Shown: piece by piece, positions 1 to 6,900 of the stretch
Layout: every line of letters starts with the position of its first letter
Position numbering within the stretch: the stretch's first letter is position 1
Source of the DNA: Spirochaetales bacterium
GTDB lineage: Bacteria > Spirochaetota > Spirochaetia > DSM-16054 > Sediminispirochaetaceae
NCBI GenBank assembly: GCA_021767325.1
Contig: JAASTM010000097.1
Span: forward strand, 1-7,682
Length of the DNA: 7,682 nt
Direction of reading: 5' to 3'
Notes under the pieces: model-generated
What the model saw: the letters and a program-made list of their open reading frames with translations, nothing else
Database searches by the model: none
Told to the model about the DNA's origin: nothing
Position numbers and translations under genes: made by a program

Positions 1-318
1 ATACGCTGGAACTGGATGCCCCGGCTCTCCTCATGGGCTAAATACACCACCTCCTTCGACAGCGACGACGGCTTTGATCACTCCCTGTGGGCCGAGACCG
101 AGTACGGTGTGACCGAAAAGCTGTTCGGCAAACTCGGCGCCACCGTCGGGACCTACCATAGCGACACCGACGGCCAGCAAGAGAGGGAATACTCAATTCT
201 CGGCGGCGTGGCGGTAAAACCGGCCGGAAATGTGCGCATCTCATATCAGTATGAATATTTAGTCCGGCAGGAATACGAGAAGGGCGCCCACACGGTGGTG
301 GCCGACATCAGGTTTTGA
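1..318 (+). CDS. C-terminal part of an outer-membrane beta-barrel protein (5' end outside window)
   Basis: The frame is open from base 1 and ends at the TGA at 316-318, so the window holds only the last 105 residues; the Met codon at 16 is internal. The visible part alternates hydrophobic and polar residues in about five amphipathic strands (around HSLWAETEYGV, LFGKLGATVG, YSILGGVAVKP, VRISYQYEYLV and HTVVADIRF) joined by short polar turns. It ends in Phe, the usual C-terminal signal of barrels inserted by the BAM machinery. There are no cysteines or catalytic motifs. The gene overlaps the GH16 gene by 4 nt and belongs to the operon with the glycosyltransferase, so a role as the outer-membrane export channel or an accessory barrel (YaiO- or PgaA-like) is inferred. 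The N-terminal part, where such proteins often carry TPR repeats, is not visible. The barrel is fairly sure; the specific family is a guess. Confidence 0.75.
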   Translation: MRWNWMPRLSSWAKYTTSFDSDDGFDHSLWAETEYGVTEKLFGKLGATVGTYHSDTDGQQEREYSILGGVAVKPAGNVRISYQYEYLVRQEYEKGAHTVVADIRF

Positions 319-1046
319 AAACAGTTGCGGTCCTTCTACTCACGCTGTTAAGCGGGGGATGCATTTTGATCGACGTGGATGATACCCGTACTATAAACTT
401 TGCCGGATACTCCTGGCAGGTGAAAGACGGGTATCTTGCCCCGGGTAGAAACCACTTTTCCGACTCTGAATCGAATGTATTCGTTGACGACAACGGCGAT
501 CTGCACCTGAAAATCGAACAGAGAAACGGAACCTGGTACACCAGCGAGGTCATCGCCGACCGGGCTCTCGGATACGGCCGCTATCTGTTTCAGCTGGACG
601 GCCGTATAGACCAGCTCGATCCGCAGATGATCCTGGGTCTGTTCACATGGGACACCGATCCGGCCGAACACCACCGGGAGATAGACTTCGAGTTTTCCCG
701 CTGGGGCAACCAAAATGCCACTGAAAACGCACAGTATGTAGTACAGCCGTTTGATGTAACCGACCCACAGCACAAGTATGCGTTTAATCTCTCCCTCACC
801 GGCGATTTCACCACGCATGTGTTGTACTGGAGTGCAGGGGAAATTCGATTTGAAACTTACGGCGGCCATCGTTCACTGGCGGATCTTCCGGAGTCACCAG
901 TGCAGGAGTGGACCTACCCCGGACAGCCGCCGTCCCCCGGCAACGCGAAAATCAGGATGAACTTTTACCTGTACCAGGGAGAAGCGCCGCAGAACAGCAC
1001 GGGAGAGGAGCTGGTGATTAAAGACTTTCAATTCTCGTCAAATTGA
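315..1046 (+). CDS. GH16-family glycoside hydrolase lipoprotein
   Basis: This 243-residue protein resembles family 16 glycosidases, which hydrolyse or transglycosylate beta-1,3 or beta-1,4 glucans and galactans with retention of configuration. The family signature E-I-D-F-E is at residues 122-126, giving Glu122 as nucleophile, Asp124 as helper and Glu126 as acid/base. Upstream GLFTWD (108-113) and downstream YW (171-172) and RMNFYLYQG (214-222) fit the beta-sandwich substrate cleft. Residues 1-16 form a lipoprotein signal: Lys2, a short hydrophobic core and LSGGC with Cys16. The lipobox is loose, with Ser rather than Leu at -3, as tolerated in spirochaetes. The only start that includes this signal is the TTG at 315, overlapping the upstream stop; the ATG at 359 is out of frame. 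A strong Shine-Dalgarno is lacking, so coupling to the upstream gene is likely. Inferred job: trimming or releasing the polymer made by the operon's glycosyltransferase, like BcsZ in cellulose systems. The substrate cannot be read from sequence. Confidence 0.85.
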   Translation: MKTVAVLLLTLLSGGCILIDVDDTRTINFAGYSWQVKDGYLAPGRNHFSDSESNVFVDDNGDLHLKIEQRNGTWYTSEVIADRALGYGRYLFQLDGRIDQLDPQMILGLFTWDTDPAEHHREIDFEFSRWGNQNATENAQYVVQPFDVTDPQHKYAFNLSLTGDFTTHVLYWSAGEIRFETYGGHRSLADLPESPVQEWTYPGQPPSPGNAKIRMNFYLYQGEAPQNSTGEELVIKDFQFSSN

Positions 1047-1051
1047 TATAT

Positions 1052-1056
1052 AAGGG
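1052..1056 (+). promoter_or_regulatory. Ribosome binding site of the ODP-GGDEF regulator
   Basis: AAGGG lies 6 nt before the ATG at 1063, within the 16-nt gap after the GH16 stop. It is the only Shine-Dalgarno-like element near this start and supports it. Confidence 0.6.
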
Positions 1057-1062
1057 TAGTGA

Positions 1063-3084
1063 ATGGATTTAGATAAAGCCGTTGAACTTTCTCCCGGCGT
1101 GTACTGGGTTGGAACTGCTCGGAATCTCAACAATCTTCATTGTAATGCGTATTTAATTACCGACCACGGCAAAGGCGTGCTCATCGACCCGGGCCCTGCC
1201 AGTGACTACAAAGCGGTGGCACGAAAGGTGCGCAGTATCATCGCATTGCAGGACCTGGAGTATATCGTACTGCTCCACCAGGACCCGGATGTGGCCGGCA
1301 GTACCACCTTCTTCGAAATCAACGGGTTTCAAGGACAGATAGCCACGCATTGGCGTACTTCGGTCATTGCTGCCTATTATGGGATCAGCTCGCCGTATTA
1401 TCTGGTAAATGAGCAGGACTACGAACTACAATTCGGAGAGAACCGGCGCGTGAGTTTCATTCCGGCGCCGTATCTGCATTTCCCCGGGGCCATAATGGCA
1501 TACGATCATCAGAGCCGCTGTCTTTTTTCGGGAGATGTATTCGGTGCTTTGAACCCGCAATGGACGCTGTTTGCCGGGCAGGATTACCGGGAGAAGATGA
1601 TTCCCTTCCATGAGCACTATATGCCCGGCAACGAGATACTGCGGCCGGTGATGGATATTCTCCTGAAGCAGGACATCAGCATGATCTGTCCGCAGCACGG
1701 CTCGATCATCCGCCAGGATATCACCGAGCATATAACCACTCTCCGCAACCTGGAATGCGGGCTCTTATTGAATCCGGTCCACTCCAACCTGCAGGCGGAA
1801 GAAGGTGTGCAGCGCCTGGCAGAACGGGTCCTGCTGCGTATACTCTCATTCTACGGGGCAGAACAGGTGGCTGAATGGTTCGAGGATTCGCCCTTTGAAA
1901 TCGATGCCCAAAACGCCAGGATTGTAGAGTATCAGGGGCAACTCGATGAGATGTGGAACGACTTCTTCGACAGAATTTACCATGGCGGCGGAAGCCGGCT
2001 TATCAGTCTGCTCGAGCCGATGGTAGAGAAATTTCAGAAAGAGCTCGGTATCACCAAACCGCGCATATTTATGTCCACACTGGTGCAGGAGAAGCAGCGC
2101 TCAGCACAGCTGCGCAAGGAGAAGGCGGCCCTCGAGGCGGTCAATGCGAGCCTGCAGAACAGTCTGGAGCTCACCCAGGAGGAGATGACAAAAGACCAGG
2201 TCACCGGCCTCTACAACGAGGACTTTTTCGTCCGTTACCTGCTCAATATTTTCAACGAAGGCCGCTGGTCTCAGTTTCATGCCCTGTTTATTCAAATTGA
2301 CAATATGCGGGAGATAAATGAGAATCAGGGCGACTATGAAGGCGATGAGATAATTCAACAGGTCGGCTCGATTCTGTTCTATGAAAAAACCGAGAGCGAT
2401 TATCTGTTCAGAATCGACGGGCCGGTATTTGTACTGGTCTGCGACGAGAGCGACCCTCAGGAGGTGCTGAAACGAGCTGAAATGCTGCGCACCAGAGTAG
2501 AAGAGGACCGCCGGTTTTTTACCCAGATTACCATTTCTCTCGGGCTCGTTCCGGTCAATTACGATCTGCTCGGAGCCCTCTCGGCAACCGATGCGATGGA
2601 ATATGTCTTCACAATTGGACGCCGGGTTCTGCGCAGCGCCCAGCGGAACGGCGGCAACCGGGTAATAGAGGATATTCACGCAACAGAACGCGGAGGAAAT
2701 GAGGGACGGGTTGTGATTATTGAATATGACTACTTTCATGCCCAGCTCATCAGCGAAGCCCTGGAAAGCTTATCCATAAAAACGAAAATATGTCTGAGCG
2801 GCCCGGAGGCTATCGACACCATATTGGATTTTCATCCGGATGTTATTATCTCGGAACTCTTTCTGCTCGAAACCGATGCATTCAGCCTGCGCGAGGAACT
2901 ACTCGAGCACTCCCGCACCAAGGACATCCCCTTCATACTCATTTCGCACCAGAAAAATGAGGCCGCCGTGGCGCGGGCTATCAATCTGGGGATTTTGAAC
3001 TTCATCAAGAAGCCCTATATGCTGCCCGAGCTGCTCGGGATCGTCGACTCCTATGTCACGAAGGCGCTGCAGCATGGAAACTGA
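1063..3084 (+). CDS. Regulator: ODP-type metallo-beta-lactamase, coiled coil, degenerate GGDEF and pseudo-receiver
   Basis: This 673-residue soluble protein has no signal peptide or membrane segment. Residues 1 to about 230 form a metallo-beta-lactamase fold of the flavodiiron/ODP kind. Likely iron ligands are His72, Asp74, Asp76, His139, Asp158 and His212. The 72-139 and 139-158 spacings (67 and 19) equal those of flavodiiron proteins (His79, His146, Asp165). The usual Glu is Asp74 and the next His is Val77. No flavodoxin domain follows. Residues 230-340 are helical and unassigned, and 340-378 look like a signalling coiled coil. Residues 377-537 are GGDEF-like, with DQVTGLYN at 378-385 and a closing QRNGGNRV at 527-534. 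The active loop reads DGPVF (452-456) and no RxxD I-site is visible, so cyclase activity is unlikely. Residues 548-668 resemble a receiver, with Glu554/Asp556, Ser628 and Lys650-Pro651, but the phospho-acceptor is Glu598. AAGGG at 1052-1056 supports the ATG start. Inferred role: an O2-, NO- or iron-sensing adaptor controlling the downstream synthase. Confidence 0.85.
   Translation: MDLDKAVELSPGVYWVGTARNLNNLHCNAYLITDHGKGVLIDPGPASDYKAVARKVRSIIALQDLEYIVLLHQDPDVAGSTTFFEINGFQGQIATHWRTSVIAAYYGISSPYYLVNEQDYELQFGENRRVSFIPAPYLHFPGAIMAYDHQSRCLFSGDVFGALNPQWTLFAGQDYREKMIPFHEHYMPGNEILRPVMDILLKQDISMICPQHGSIIRQDITEHITTLRNLECGLLLNPVHSNLQAEEGVQRLAERVLLRILSFYGAEQVAEWFEDSPFEIDAQNARIVEYQGQLDEMWNDFFDRIYHGGGSRLISLLEPMVEKFQKELGITKPRIFMSTLVQEKQRSAQLRKEKAALEAVNASLQNSLELTQEEMTKDQVTGLYNEDFFVRYLLNIFNEGRWSQFHALFIQIDNMREINENQGDYEGDEIIQQVGSILFYEKTESDYLFRIDGPVFVLVCDESDPQEVLKRAEMLRTRVEEDRRFFTQITISLGLVPVNYDLLGALSATDAMEYVFTIGRRVLRSAQRNGGNRVIEDIHATERGGNEGRVVIIEYDYFHAQLISEALESLSIKTKICLSGPEAIDTILDFHPDVIISELFLLETDAFSLREELLEHSRTKDIPFILISHQKNEAAVARAINLGILNFIKKPYMLPELLGIVDSYVTKALQHGN
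3060..3064 (+). promoter_or_regulatory. Ribosome binding site that favours the 3074 start
   Basis: GAAGG inside the end of the regulator gene is 9 nt before the ATG at 3074. The alternative ATG at 3053 has only a weak CGGGA about 12 nt upstream, so 3074 is preferred for the synthase. Confidence 0.5.
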
Positions 3085-5926
3085 TTTTTCCCTGCTCTAC
3101 CACATCGTCTTTGTATTCATAGCTCTGGATATACTACTCCTGGCAATTCTGCTGCTGAGTAAATTCTATTACCGTGCGCGCTACAAGCGCAAAGCCGCCC
3201 TGTATAAAGAGGTCAATGCCGCTATTCTGCACCATCAGCATACACCGCAGCTCCTGAAGAGGATACGCCGCAACAGCAACCTGTTCATGGAGCTCCTGAA
3301 GGATTTCGGCGATACGCTCGAATTGCCGGAAGCCCGCAAGGCGGAATTATTCGAGAGGATCCAAAGCAACCGGCTCGACGATAAACTCATCCGCAAACTC
3401 TCGGCCCGCAACCAGCGCACCCGTATCCGGGCGGCAATGGGGCTGAGTGTAATCGGCGGTGAAAAGGTCTGCCAGGCCCTGCAGCAGCGGCTGCATAAGG
3501 AACCCCGCTGGTATATAAGTCTGGCGTTGATCCATTCGCTGGCCCGCAACTCCTATACCCCGGCTATAGCGGAGATCCTTCTGGTCCTGAAACAGGCCCC
3601 AAAATGGGTGCGGCAGAAATCCTTTGCGATTCTCCCCTCCTTCGGCGAGGCGCTGCACCGGCATTTGGTGAATATGCTCACCAATCCCCAGGAGCGGGAC
3701 CTGGAGCTCATCCTCGAAATAAGCGAACAATATCCAATTAAGGAGCTGCATGACTTTTTGGTAGCGTCTCTGCACGGCAGCCATATAACCCTTGCCCGCC
3801 GGGCGGCCCGGGTCTTATCCCGAGTTCATCCTCAGCAGCTGATCCGGGAAAAGCAGTTTCAACATCCGGACACTGACATTCGGGCTGCAGCGGTCGCTTG
3901 TCTGGCCTCTGGGGAGGATGAGGCGAGTTTCAAACAACTGATAGCAGCATTGCAGGATGAAAAAGAGGTGCGGGAAGCAGCCGTAAAGGGGCTGCAGAAG
4001 ATGGTCTCACAGCAACAGAAGTTTTTGGAGCTTGCACTGGATGAGTTTTCGCAGTCTGCAGGCAATCCATCTAAAGAACACAGCCTGGCACGAGTTCTGG
4101 AAACGCGGATTGATTATCTGTTTTACCGGATGACCGGTGAACGCTATAAAACAGTCCTGCGACTGGTAACGGTACTCACCGAAATGAAACGGGTGGCGGT
4201 TTTATTCGGTTTTCTGGAGCGGAATCAGGACACCCAGATCCACACCCAACTGCTGGCAATGCTGAAATCTCTTTCCGGCGAAAACCGCAGTACCGAGGAA
4301 CTCTGCCGCCTCTATCTTTCGGATGAGCTGCTCAGACAGATGGAGATGAGTTCCAAACAGCTCCAAACCGGCACTACTCAAACTCCCCTCAAGAAATCCG
4401 ACCGGCTGATTCTGGGAGCCGCACTGGTAGCTATACTCTCTATCGGCCCGGTTTCCTACATCCTTCTGAACTGGGGACGGATATGGAATACGGCGGTAGT
4501 CGATCACTTCACCAGCTTTGTGAGGAACTACAACTATGTGTTTGCTTTTTACTCCGCGGCAATTAACACAGTGTACCTGCTGCTGCTCATCTTCGCCCTG
4601 ATCCATCTGACCCGTCAGCTGCGCAACTGGTCGACCAGTAACTATCGCTTCCTGTTTGCAAAAGAGCTGCTACCGTCGATCTCGGTACTCGCCCCCGCCT
4701 TCAATGAAGAGAAGAACATTGTGAACAATGTGAAGTCGCTGCTGAATCTGCACTACCCCGAAGTAGAGCTTATTATCATAAACGACGGATCAAAGGACGC
4801 GACGATCGACCGGCTCATCGAAAACTTCTCTCTCGAGCGCAGTGAGGTGCCGGCCCATGCCCAGCTTCCAACTCAGCCGGTTCGGGGCACCTACACCAGC
4901 CGCGATTACCCCAATCTCACGGTAATCGACAAGGTCAACGGGGGAAAGGCCGACAGCCTGAATGCCGGTATCAATCTGGCCGGCAATGACTACATCTGCA
5001 CCATCGACTCAGACTCACTGCTCGAGCACGATTCGCTGCTCAAAATCGCCTATCAAACCGTGATGACCGACCGCGAGCCCATCGCCCTCGGCGGCAACAT
5101 TCTGCCGGCCAACGGCTGCACGGTACGCAACGGCCGGCTGGTTCGTATAAACCTGGCCAAAAACCACCTGGCCCGCTTTCAAACCATCGAATACATGCGC
5201 GCTTTTCTGGCCGGTCGGCTGGGCTGGTCCCTGCTGAACAGCATGCTGATTATCTCCGGTGCATTCGGGCTGTTTATCCGCAAACGCGTAATCGAAGTCG
5301 GCGGATACCTGACCGCACAGAGCCGGATGAAGGTCTCCACTGTGGGCGAGGATATGGAGCTGGTGGTCAGACTGCATGAGCATCTGCGCAAGAAGCGCAT
5401 CCCCTACAAAGTCTTCGACGCCTTCAATGCCAACTGCTGGACGGAGGTTCCCGAGAGCTATCGGGTGCTCCAACGCCAGCGCGACCGCTGGCACCGCGGG
5501 CTGATGGAGTCGATTATTCTGCACAAGAAGATGCTGCTGAATCCGCGCCACGGACCGGTCGGTATGATCGCATTTCCCTATTTTATCATTTTTGAACTGA
5601 TCGGCCCCTTTTTCGAGCTGTACGGATACGTGAATCTGGCGCTGGGACTGGCTCTGGGGGTTGTTAATACGCAAGTGGCGCTGCTGCTGTTTATCACCGT
5701 TATCCTGTATGGGATTCTGATATCGATCGGCTCGCTCCTCATTTCGGAGAACGAGATTCTCTACTTCAGCAACCGCGAAACCGTTCTGATTCTACTGTAT
5801 GCCGTGCTGGAGAACTTCGGTTTCAGGCAGGTGATGAGTGCCATCAGGGTGACCGCCTACGTTTCCTACCTCTTCAAACAGAAAGCCTGGGGTGCAATGG
5901 AGCGGAAGGGCTTCTCTAACGGATAA
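3074..5926 (+). CDS. HEAT-repeat / family-2 processive glycosyltransferase fusion, inner membrane
   Basis: This 950-residue protein probably polymerises and exports a polysaccharide. Residues 11-33 form a membrane helix followed by a basic stretch (RARYKRK), placing the next region in the cytoplasm. Residues about 100-425 are helical HEAT-like repeats (for example RIRAAMGLSVIGG, DIRAAAVACLASG and EVREAAVKGLQKM). Two membrane helices follow at about 444-466 and 487-512, then the GT-A domain from about 534: SVLAPAFNEEKN, NDGS with Asp571, DSD at 645-647, GED at 758-760 as the likely base, and QRDRW at 802-806, the QxxRW signature of processive synthases such as PgaC, BcsA and hyaluronan synthase. 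At least three hydrophobic segments lie between about 829 and 915. No PilZ domain is seen at the C-terminus, unlike BcsA. I chose the ATG at 3074 because GAAGG lies 9 nt upstream; an in-frame ATG at 3053 would add seven residues with a poorer site. The 11-nt overlap with the regulator gene suggests coupled translation. The sugar polymerised is unknown. Confidence 0.9.
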   Translation: METDFSLLYHIVFVFIALDILLLAILLLSKFYYRARYKRKAALYKEVNAAILHHQHTPQLLKRIRRNSNLFMELLKDFGDTLELPEARKAELFERIQSNRLDDKLIRKLSARNQRTRIRAAMGLSVIGGEKVCQALQQRLHKEPRWYISLALIHSLARNSYTPAIAEILLVLKQAPKWVRQKSFAILPSFGEALHRHLVNMLTNPQERDLELILEISEQYPIKELHDFLVASLHGSHITLARRAARVLSRVHPQQLIREKQFQHPDTDIRAAAVACLASGEDEASFKQLIAALQDEKEVREAAVKGLQKMVSQQQKFLELALDEFSQSAGNPSKEHSLARVLETRIDYLFYRMTGERYKTVLRLVTVLTEMKRVAVLFGFLERNQDTQIHTQLLAMLKSLSGENRSTEELCRLYLSDELLRQMEMSSKQLQTGTTQTPLKKSDRLILGAALVAILSIGPVSYILLNWGRIWNTAVVDHFTSFVRNYNYVFAFYSAAINTVYLLLLIFALIHLTRQLRNWSTSNYRFLFAKELLPSISVLAPAFNEEKNIVNNVKSLLNLHYPEVELIIINDGSKDATIDRLIENFSLERSEVPAHAQLPTQPVRGTYTSRDYPNLTVIDKVNGGKADSLNAGINLAGNDYICTIDSDSLLEHDSLLKIAYQTVMTDREPIALGGNILPANGCTVRNGRLVRINLAKNHLARFQTIEYMRAFLAGRLGWSLLNSMLIISGAFGLFIRKRVIEVGGYLTAQSRMKVSTVGEDMELVVRLHEHLRKKRIPYKVFDAFNANCWTEVPESYRVLQRQRDRWHRGLMESIILHKKMLLNPRHGPVGMIAFPYFIIFELIGPFFELYGYVNLALGLALGVVNTQVALLLFITVILYGILISIGSLLISENEILYFSNRETVLILLYAVLENFGFRQVMSAIRVTAYVSYLFKQKAWGAMERKGFSNG

Positions 5927-5965
5927 AAAGAGCAGCCCACTCGCTCGGAGCAGGCTGCTTCTCAT
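5925..5965. terminator. Bidirectional terminator between the polysaccharide operon and tpx
   Basis: AGCAGCC (5931-5937) pairs perfectly with GGCTGCT (5953-5959) across a 15-nt loop. Read on the - strand, the stem is followed by CTTTTTAT, a good U-tract, so it should end the tpx transcript. On the + strand it is followed only by TCTCATTCTTTT, a weaker tract. Its position between two convergent genes fits shared use. On the + side it lies directly after the synthase stop. Confidence 0.75.
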
Positions 5966-5992
5966 TCTTTTACACCTATAGATTCACTACAT

Positions 5993-6493
5993 TCAGCCCA
6001 GTGCAGCGACGGCTGAGTCGTAGTCCGGCTCCTGGGCTATCTCCGGCACCAGTTCGGTGTAGATTACCCGGTTGTTTTCGTCCAGTACCACAACCGCCCG
6101 GGCCAGAAGGCCGCGCATGGGTCCGTCTACTAACTCGACTCCGTAGTCCTTACCGAACTCCGGCGATCGGAAGGCTGAAAGGGTAACTACATTGTCGATC
6201 CCCTCGGCCGAGCAGAAGCGCTGCTGAGCGAAGGGTAGATCCATGCTCACGGTAATCACTACCGTATTTTTGAGTGAGTCGGCGCGGCCCTCGAAGGTCT
6301 TTGCCGAGGCAGCGCAGACTCCGGTGTCCAGACTGGGGACAATGTTCAGAATTTTCTTTTTACCTGCATAGTTCTGCAGGGTTTGGTCCTGTAAATCTTG
6401 GGTGGTGAGGGAAAAATCGGGAGCCTGTGTCCCTTTTCCGGGCAAATCTCCTACCGTGTGAATTGGGGTTCCTTTTAATTTAACCTGTGCCAT
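5993..6493 (-). CDS. tpx: Thiol peroxidase (atypical 2-Cys peroxiredoxin Tpx)
   Basis: This 166-residue protein matches the usual Tpx length and layout. Tpx reduces hydrogen and alkyl peroxides using thioredoxin as electron donor. The motif PSLDTGVC (53-60) holds the peroxidatic Cys60 with Thr57 before it, and the resolving cysteine is Cys94 in RFCSAEGI. Arg132, in LLARAVVVLD, corresponds to the active-site Arg near 133 in the E. coli enzyme. The N-terminal start is typical of the family (KGTPIHTVGDLP, then APDFSL). No signal peptide is seen; E. coli Tpx was once described as periplasmic, but a cytoplasmic location is expected here. The start is supported by AAAAAAGGAG (6500-6509), 6 nt upstream. 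The gene is transcribed alone from its own promoter and is convergent with the polysaccharide operon. Its closeness to an operon carrying a possible di-iron oxygen sensor is suggestive but may be chance. Confidence 0.97.
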   Translation of the reverse strand: MAQVKLKGTPIHTVGDLPGKGTQAPDFSLTTQDLQDQTLQNYAGKKKILNIVPSLDTGVCAASAKTFEGRADSLKNTVVITVSMDLPFAQQRFCSAEGIDNVVTLSAFRSPEFGKDYGVELVDGPMRGLLARAVVVLDENNRVIYTELVPEIAQEPDYDSAVAALG

Positions 6494-6513
6494 AATTAAC
6501 TCCTTTTTTCTTA

Positions 6514-6530
6514 TATCTTCTCAAAAGATA
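6514..6530. promoter_or_regulatory. Inverted repeat over the tpx -10 region, possible operator
   Basis: TATCTT (6514-6519) and AAGATA (6525-6530) are perfect 6-bp arms around the 5-nt spacer CTCAA. One arm coincides with the -10 box of tpx, and the site covers the expected transcription start. A repressor bound here would block initiation. Peroxide-responsive regulators such as PerR are plausible for a peroxidase gene, but the site does not clearly match the PerR box, and AT-rich 6-bp arms can occur by chance. Confidence 0.3.
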
Positions 6531-6554
6531 CTTATACCTGAGTATTCTTGTCAA
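6525..6554 (-). promoter_or_regulatory. Sigma70-like promoter of tpx
   Basis: On the - strand TTGACA (6554-6549, a perfect -35 box) is separated by 18 nt from TATCTT (6530-6525), a fair -10 box. Transcription would start near 6518, leaving a leader of about 25 nt that contains the GGAG ribosome binding site at 6503-6500. Confidence 0.65.
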
Positions 6555-6566
6555 CTTTTAATAGAG

Positions 6567-6612
6567 AAATTTTACCCGCACGAAACCCGACGCTCATCTA
6601 CGCGGATGCGGG
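6567..6612 (-). terminator. Possible terminator of the YjfB-family gene
   Basis: On the - strand CCCGCA (6612-6607) and TGCGGG (6580-6575) are perfect 6-bp arms around a 26-nt loop, followed by TAAAATTT. The hairpin lies about 50 nt past the stop of the YjfB-family gene and before the tpx promoter. The long loop and mixed T-tract make it a moderate candidate. Confidence 0.4.
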
Positions 6613-6660
6613 ACAGGAGGAGAGTCGGAGTTATCTGGGTGTTGAACTGCGAGCCCTGTT
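6613..6660. other. Short intergenic stretch after the YjfB-family gene, no feature seen
   Basis: Between the stop of the YjfB-family gene and its possible terminator I see no motif, repeat or plausible gene. A + strand frame crosses it but has no coding character. Confidence 0.5.
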
Positions 6661-6879
6661 TCAGGCCAGGATATCGATGTTTTGTCCGATAGCGGGATCT
6701 GTGATCGGGGCTGCCTGTTGTGCGCTGTTCTGGGAGGCCTGTTCAGCGGCCTGGCCGGACTCCTCGATGAGGTTGACCATCTCCTTTCCCTGCGCTGCGG
6801 CGGTTTTGAGTGATTTATCTAGAAGCGACATCTGCACTTGCTGCATAGTAACGGATGCATTACTGATAGAGTCTACCAT
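6661..6879 (-). CDS. YjfB-family putative motility protein
   Basis: This 72-residue protein resembles the YjfB family of small putative motility proteins, found in motile bacteria. The family look is visible in the N-terminal helix (roughly SVTMQQVQMSLLDKSLKTA), a helical, Gln- and Ala-rich middle, and the closing IGQNIDILA, which parallels the family's C-terminal hydrophobic ending after a Gly. There is no signal peptide, membrane segment or cysteine, and the biochemical role of the family is not established. The start is well supported by TAAGGAGGA (6884-6892), 4 nt before the ATG, suggesting strong translation. It appears to be a single-gene unit with its own promoter and terminator. Family assignment rests on recall of the pattern without an alignment. 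Confidence 0.75.
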   Translation of the reverse strand: MVDSISNASVTMQQVQMSLLDKSLKTAAAQGKEMVNLIEESGQAAEQASQNSAQQAAPITDPAIGQNIDILA

Positions 6880-6900
6880 AGTATCCTCCTTATATTGGTC

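Noticed and set aside
16..18. Met codon at 16 as the true start of the barrel protein
   Set aside because: The frame is open to base 1 with a protein-like sequence (IRWNW), and about 100 residues would give only half a barrel and no signal peptide.
2101..2739. A 212-residue - strand reading frame inside the regulator
   Set aside because: It is antisense to the coiled-coil and GGDEF-like region and has no family features or start signals of its own.
3053..3073. Upstream ATG adding seven residues to the synthase
   Set aside because: Its Shine-Dalgarno is weak and distant, while the ATG at 3074 has GAAGG at good spacing; it remains possible.
5015..5674. A 219-residue - strand reading frame inside the glycosyltransferase
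   Set aside because: It is antisense to the catalytic core, whose DSD, GED and QRDRW motifs are intact on the + strand; the frame is a by-product of codon bias.
6531..6536. TATAAG on the - strand as the tpx -10 box
   Set aside because: It lies only 12 nt from the TTGACA box, too short for sigma70; TATCTT at 18 nt fits better.
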